Of a DNA stretch of 64,000 nucleotides, positions 61,219 to 64,000 are shown piece after piece (the stretch's first letter is position 1; every line of letters begins with the position of its first letter). Where the stretch lies: contig CAJUAT010000003.1 of NCBI GenBank assembly GCA_910584525.1, forward strand, positions 1-64,000. Direction: 5' to 3'. The stretch comes from an uncultured Muribaculaceae bacterium (GTDB lineage: Bacteria > Bacteroidota > Bacteroidia > Bacteroidales > Muribaculaceae). The position numbers and the translations under genes are program-made. Under the pieces are notes generated by a model. That model was not told the origin of the DNA, did not search any database, and was given only the letters and a program-made list of their open reading frames with translations.

Positions 61219-62229
61219 TTATTCCATTTCAAGCAGTTCGTCAAGAGTGGCGTCAAAGAAGCCGGTGGGGAAGTCAGGCTCGAAACGGTATCTGTCGTTT
61301 ACCCTGATTCGCAGGAAGTTATCGTTGACCGACGCCTTGTAATATATTGCCATGTCGTCACGTTTGAGGTTCCCCTTGAATGTCTCATACTGAAGCCGGT
61401 TCAGAAGATGTTCGCAGTGGGTCTCGACAATAAGCTGAATACCCGCATTGGCTATGTACACGAAGAACTGGGCAAGCCGCGACTGTGCGGCAGGATGCAG
61501 ATGTATCGCGGGGTTCTCCACCATCACCACATCTCCTTTCTCTGCCCGGAGACACATAATCAGTATCTTGGCCAGAGATGACACGCCCACACCAAGCTGT
61601 CGCGGCGAAAGCTGGTCAAGCAATCCGGATTTGTACAATACCTGTACCTGTTGCGACGTTACCTTCTGACTGCTCATCTCCAGCTCCATACCGAGTATAT
61701 AGCCGAGCCAGTAGTCAACTTGTGATGAAAGCGTGTCGGAGTCCTTAACAACCCTTAAGGCAGGAATCACTTCGTTTGACTTTTCCTCTTCAAATGTGCC
61801 GAACAGAAATTCGCCCTTTATTCCCGATTTATATTGACCCGAAACCTTTTCCAGATTATCGTATGCCGAACGGTTGGCGTTGAGGTAATAGACATTCTTT
61901 TCCGCCTCCATGGGATAGGGCGTTTCCCCATGCACCTCCGCCAAGCCATCTTTGACCACAATCCCCAGTGAATTTCCGTCGCTATCGGTCAGCTCAACTT
62001 CTACCGTCTTGGCGTTGACGTTACGGTTGCGGATATGTGCGAAATCCAGCTCGCATTCCTGCAGAAGATATCCTGCTGCAGGCGACAGATGTTGCAGAAC
62101 AGCCAATATGGCCTGCAGACATGAAGACTTGCCCGTGGAGTTGAGCCCGGTGAATATGGTCAGCGGCCTAAGCTCGAATGTCTCTTCTCCTATAGCCTTG
62201 AAATTCTTTATGTATAGTCTCGAAATCAT
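61219..62229 (-). CDS. AAA ATPase of the DUF3696 type
   Basis: 336 aa ABC/SMC-like ATPase. Walker A GLNSTGKSS (28-36), signature-like LSPRQLGVGVSSLAK near 205-219, Walker B VVMVENPAIHLHP near 223-236, and the H-loop ETHCEHLL. The C-terminus FPTGFFDATLDELLE is the DUF3696 hallmark. Related ATPases drive many prokaryotic defence systems and usually control an associated nuclease. 26 nt after the DUF262 gene, 8 nt before the PLD-like gene. Confidence 0.85.
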   Translation of the reverse strand: MISRLYIKNFKAIGEETFELRPLTIFTGLNSTGKSSCLQAILAVLQHLSPAAGYLLQECELDFAHIRNRNVNAKTVEVELTDSDGNSLGIVVKDGLAEVHGETPYPMEAEKNVYYLNANRSAYDNLEKVSGQYKSGIKGEFLFGTFEEEKSNEVIPALRVVKDSDTLSSQVDYWLGYILGMELEMSSQKVTSQQVQVLYKSGLLDQLSPRQLGVGVSSLAKILIMCLRAEKGDVVMVENPAIHLHPAAQSRLAQFFVYIANAGIQLIVETHCEHLLNRLQYETFKGNLKRDDMAIYYKASVNDNFLRIRVNDRYRFEPDFPTGFFDATLDELLEME

Positions 62230-62255
62230 TTTTGAATTGCTCTAAGGAACGCACT

Positions 62256-63368
62256 CTAAAGATTGCTCAGGAATTCCCCTGCCTGTTCATAGCGCCACAA
62301 CACGTTTTTTGAGGTGTCGACATTCCCCTGTTCCTGCAGCCATGAGTCAAGTTCATGCTTGAAATTGCCCAATGATTCTTTTATCATCGGCACATCGTCT
62401 CTGACTGCAGGGTCGGTGAATATATATGACATCACTTCGAAAAGCGGCATGTTGACAGCCCTTCTCTTTGCGCCGGGTGTCTCGGGTTCAAAGCGGAAGG
62501 CATCCTCTCCCAATACTTCATGACACCTCCTGAAGGCATCCTTGAACGTCAGCACGAGCTCGTCGACTGTCGCTTTTGAATCATCCCGGTTAAACCATAC
62601 CATCACCTTTGCAAGGAAGTCGTCGATGTCGCTCTTATACTCTATCTGCTCGTTGGATTCATCCCTCATCATGCCCGGTCGGCTGAACAGCATGTAGAAA
62701 GCCATGGCACGCAACAACGCGTACTGGTCCTTCATCCGCTTTGGCGATATACCACGGCCGGTTGCTTTCCGGAACTCTTCTGACCTCGTAACCTCTTTGA
62801 GCGCTTTGGTAATGTAGCCATTGTACAGGGCATTACGCATTTCCTGATGTGTTAGTTTGGTGCCTCCTCTGTTCACTCTGTCGAAGATGTCATATTTCAC
62901 CCTTTCCGGCGTCGGCGGCTGGATGATGTAGAAGGTAAGCTGATAATCTTCAAACAGTCCCTGAAGCACCGGGTCAAGAGCCGAAAAACGGTGGTCATTG
63001 AGATTATGGAGTATCTTCAAATCGCGTAAGGCGAATTTCCCGTTAAGATACTGCAGCAACGCCGTGATGCGCTGCCGACCGTCCACTACCTGCATTATGC
63101 CGTTTTTGGCTTGATACAGATAAATCACGGGGATAGGAATGCCCATGAGGACCGATTCCACCAGTTCGGCGCCCTGTATGGATTTCCATACATTGTTGCG
63201 TTGAAAATCCGGGTCGATTTTCAGCGTCTTACGCTTCTCCACAAGTGTCTTCAGATGCGAGATGGAATACTGTTCCTTGGCTATTCTTATCTTCGCATCC
63301 GGATATATGGAGACGGAGGACGGCAGTTCCTCATTCTCAAGTATGTCATCATCCTTTGCAGCGTCCAT
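62256..63368 (-). CDS. DUF262-family protein
   Basis: 370 aa. DUF262 core: PDFQRNNVW (53-61), the ParB/Srx-like VDGRQRITALLQYLNGKF (D96-G97-R98-Q99-R100) and FDRVNRGGTKLTHQEMRNALY near 160. In GmrSD the same domain binds or hydrolyses NTP to drive an HNH nuclease, but no HNH (DUF1524) domain is present here. The remaining 190 residues are helical. First gene of the cassette, directly behind a perfect promoter. Confidence 0.88.
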   Translation of the reverse strand: MDAAKDDDILENEELPSSVSIYPDAKIRIAKEQYSISHLKTLVEKRKTLKIDPDFQRNNVWKSIQGAELVESVLMGIPIPVIYLYQAKNGIMQVVDGRQRITALLQYLNGKFALRDLKILHNLNDHRFSALDPVLQGLFEDYQLTFYIIQPPTPERVKYDIFDRVNRGGTKLTHQEMRNALYNGYITKALKEVTRSEEFRKATGRGISPKRMKDQYALLRAMAFYMLFSRPGMMRDESNEQIEYKSDIDDFLAKVMVWFNRDDSKATVDELVLTFKDAFRRCHEVLGEDAFRFEPETPGAKRRAVNMPLFEVMSYIFTDPAVRDDVPMIKESLGNFKHELDSWLQEQGNVDTSKNVLWRYEQAGEFLSNL

Positions 63369-63414
63369 AATTATTTGAGCTTGATTGCAATCTCTTCGGG
63401 GGAGTCCTCACTCA

Positions 63415-63446
63415 CAAAATTAGCCAAAACTTCTGATTCACACAAA
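63415..63446 (-). promoter_or_regulatory. Promoter of the DUF262/ATPase/PLD-like cassette
   Basis: Minus strand TTTG (63443-63446), a 20 bp spacer and TAATTTTG (63415-63422), 47 nt before the DUF262 start: a perfect match, so the cassette is an independent unit. Confidence 0.75.
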
Positions 63447-63481
63447 ATCACGCGCATGAATCTCGCAGAGTTTTCTTCTTT

Positions 63482-63550
63482 GTATCACAGATCTGAACCG
63501 GAACTGCACCGGAACTGCACCGGAATTGCACCGAGAGTTCACAGTCTTTA
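63482..63550 (-). repeat. Partial family A copy with triplicated core
   Basis: CGGAACTGCAC/CGGAATTGCAC occurs three times in tandem, a slippage expansion of the family A core, followed by CGAGAGTTCACAG. Confidence 0.7.
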
Positions 63551-63557
63551 TCTTTAT

Positions 63558-63787
63558 ATCACAGAACTGAACCGGAACTGCACCGAGAGTTCACAGAACT
63601 TTGGCCACACTAATTTACAGAGTGCTCACAGAAGCGGCAGGGAGAAGATAATTTTGAATTTATGAATGTTGAATTTTGAATTGAGTGTCGCTTGTGTGAC
63701 TTGCCTCGGAGAGGCAAGACATGGTTAACCCCGCCTTTACGAGCTGCGACGGCGTCAGCGAGTTAGATGATAGGCTTACCCGACTCC
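63558..63787 (-). repeat. Composite repeat A-D, right direct copy flanking the cassette
   Basis: Matches 60099-60337 base for base over long stretches, differing by scattered substitutions and a short deletion in the GACGGCG(CCAGCCGGCG) block. Confidence 0.9.
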
Positions 63788-63788
63788 C

Positions 63789-63923
63789 GCGCCGGCAGAT
63801 AATTCAACATTCAAAATTCAACATTCAACATTATCTCCGCGCCGGCAGATAATTCAACATTCAACATTATCTCCGCGCCGGCAGATAATTCAACATTCAA
63901 AATTCAACATTCAACATTATTTT
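63789..63923. repeat. Tandem GCGCCGGCAGATAATTC / ATTCAACATT repeat, three units
   Basis: Units at 63789 (50 bp), 63839 (36 bp, internal deletion) and 63875 (50 bp). With the composite repeat and promoter this accounts for the 63369-63903 non-coding span. Confidence 0.85.
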
Positions 63924-64000
63924 CGTGTCCGGGGCAGAGAGTGCGGCCTTCGGCCAGACGGCGTATCAGAGCCTCCGACTCCGCGGCCTGCCGCCTGTCG
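63904..64000 (-). CDS. C-terminal end of an unidentified protein (runs off the window)
   Basis: The minus-strand frame reads RRQAAESEALIRRLAEGRT then LCPGHENNVEC and a stop at 63904-63906. The GC-rich codon pattern up to about 63925 looks coding, and the last seven or eight residues come from the ATTCAACATT repeat. The protein cannot be identified from 32 residues. Confidence 0.45.
   Translation of the reverse strand, partial: DRRQAAESEALIRRLAEGRTLCPGHENNVEC

Overview
Organism: the window looks like a gut Bacteroidota of the order Bacteroidales, plausibly Muribaculaceae; the family-level guess is inference. The support is an lpxC-fabZ fusion gene, an lspA-DUF4296 pair, a long-form IleRS, a methylmalonyl-CoA decarboxylase Na+ pump operon, and many promoters of the Bacteroidota type (TTTG, about 19-20 bp, TAnnTTTG). 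No rRNA, CRISPR array or recognisable insertion sequence transposase was seen.

Layout. 1-3.2 kb is a decaying accessory patch: the nuclease half of a phage terminase, a toxin-antitoxin pair, a Crp/Fnr regulator with an in-frame TAG, and a secreted-protein gene with an in-frame TGA. 3.2-9.7 kb is a housekeeping operon (ddl, ileS, lspA, DUF4296 lipoprotein). 9.7-15 kb reads leftwards: glnS, a short ORF, an ECF sigma factor, prmA, and small envelope or YtxH-type proteins. 15-20 kb holds a Y-family polymerase convergent with recJ-recQ, then tRNA-Ala(GGC). 20.6-30.5 kb has a secreted C1 peptidase, a membrane-anchored Mur ligase with an alpha/beta hydrolase, an Eis-like acetyltransferase, a 0.9 kb AT-rich regulatory desert before an XRE regulator, rarA with a HAD phosphatase, and two hypothetical genes. 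30.6-35 kb is the mce-mmdA-oadG-mmdC-mmdB operon (succinate to propionate energy conservation). 35.3-38.5 kb is lpxD, lpxC/fabZ, lpxA (lipid A).

38.5-60 kb is a leftward surface-polysaccharide locus: six or seven glycosyltransferases, a Wzx-type flippase, a Wzy/ligase-type polymerase, MBOAT plus SGNH acylation, two membrane acyltransferases, a PIG-L deacetylase and a CelD-like GNAT. It also carries two near-identical AAA/PD-(D/E)XK genes and a GxxExxY cassette. Several genes are clearly AT-richer than the core. Both membrane acyltransferase genes carry a C8 tract immediately after the start codon, which makes them candidates for phase variation.

60.4-63.4 kb is a three-gene cassette with its own promoter: DUF262, a DUF3696-type AAA ATPase and a PLD-like protein. 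It looks like an anti-phage defence system. It is bracketed by two nearly identical direct copies of a composite interspersed repeat of about 230 bp. Non-coding repeat families recur throughout the accessory parts and often supply the last codons of neighbouring genes.
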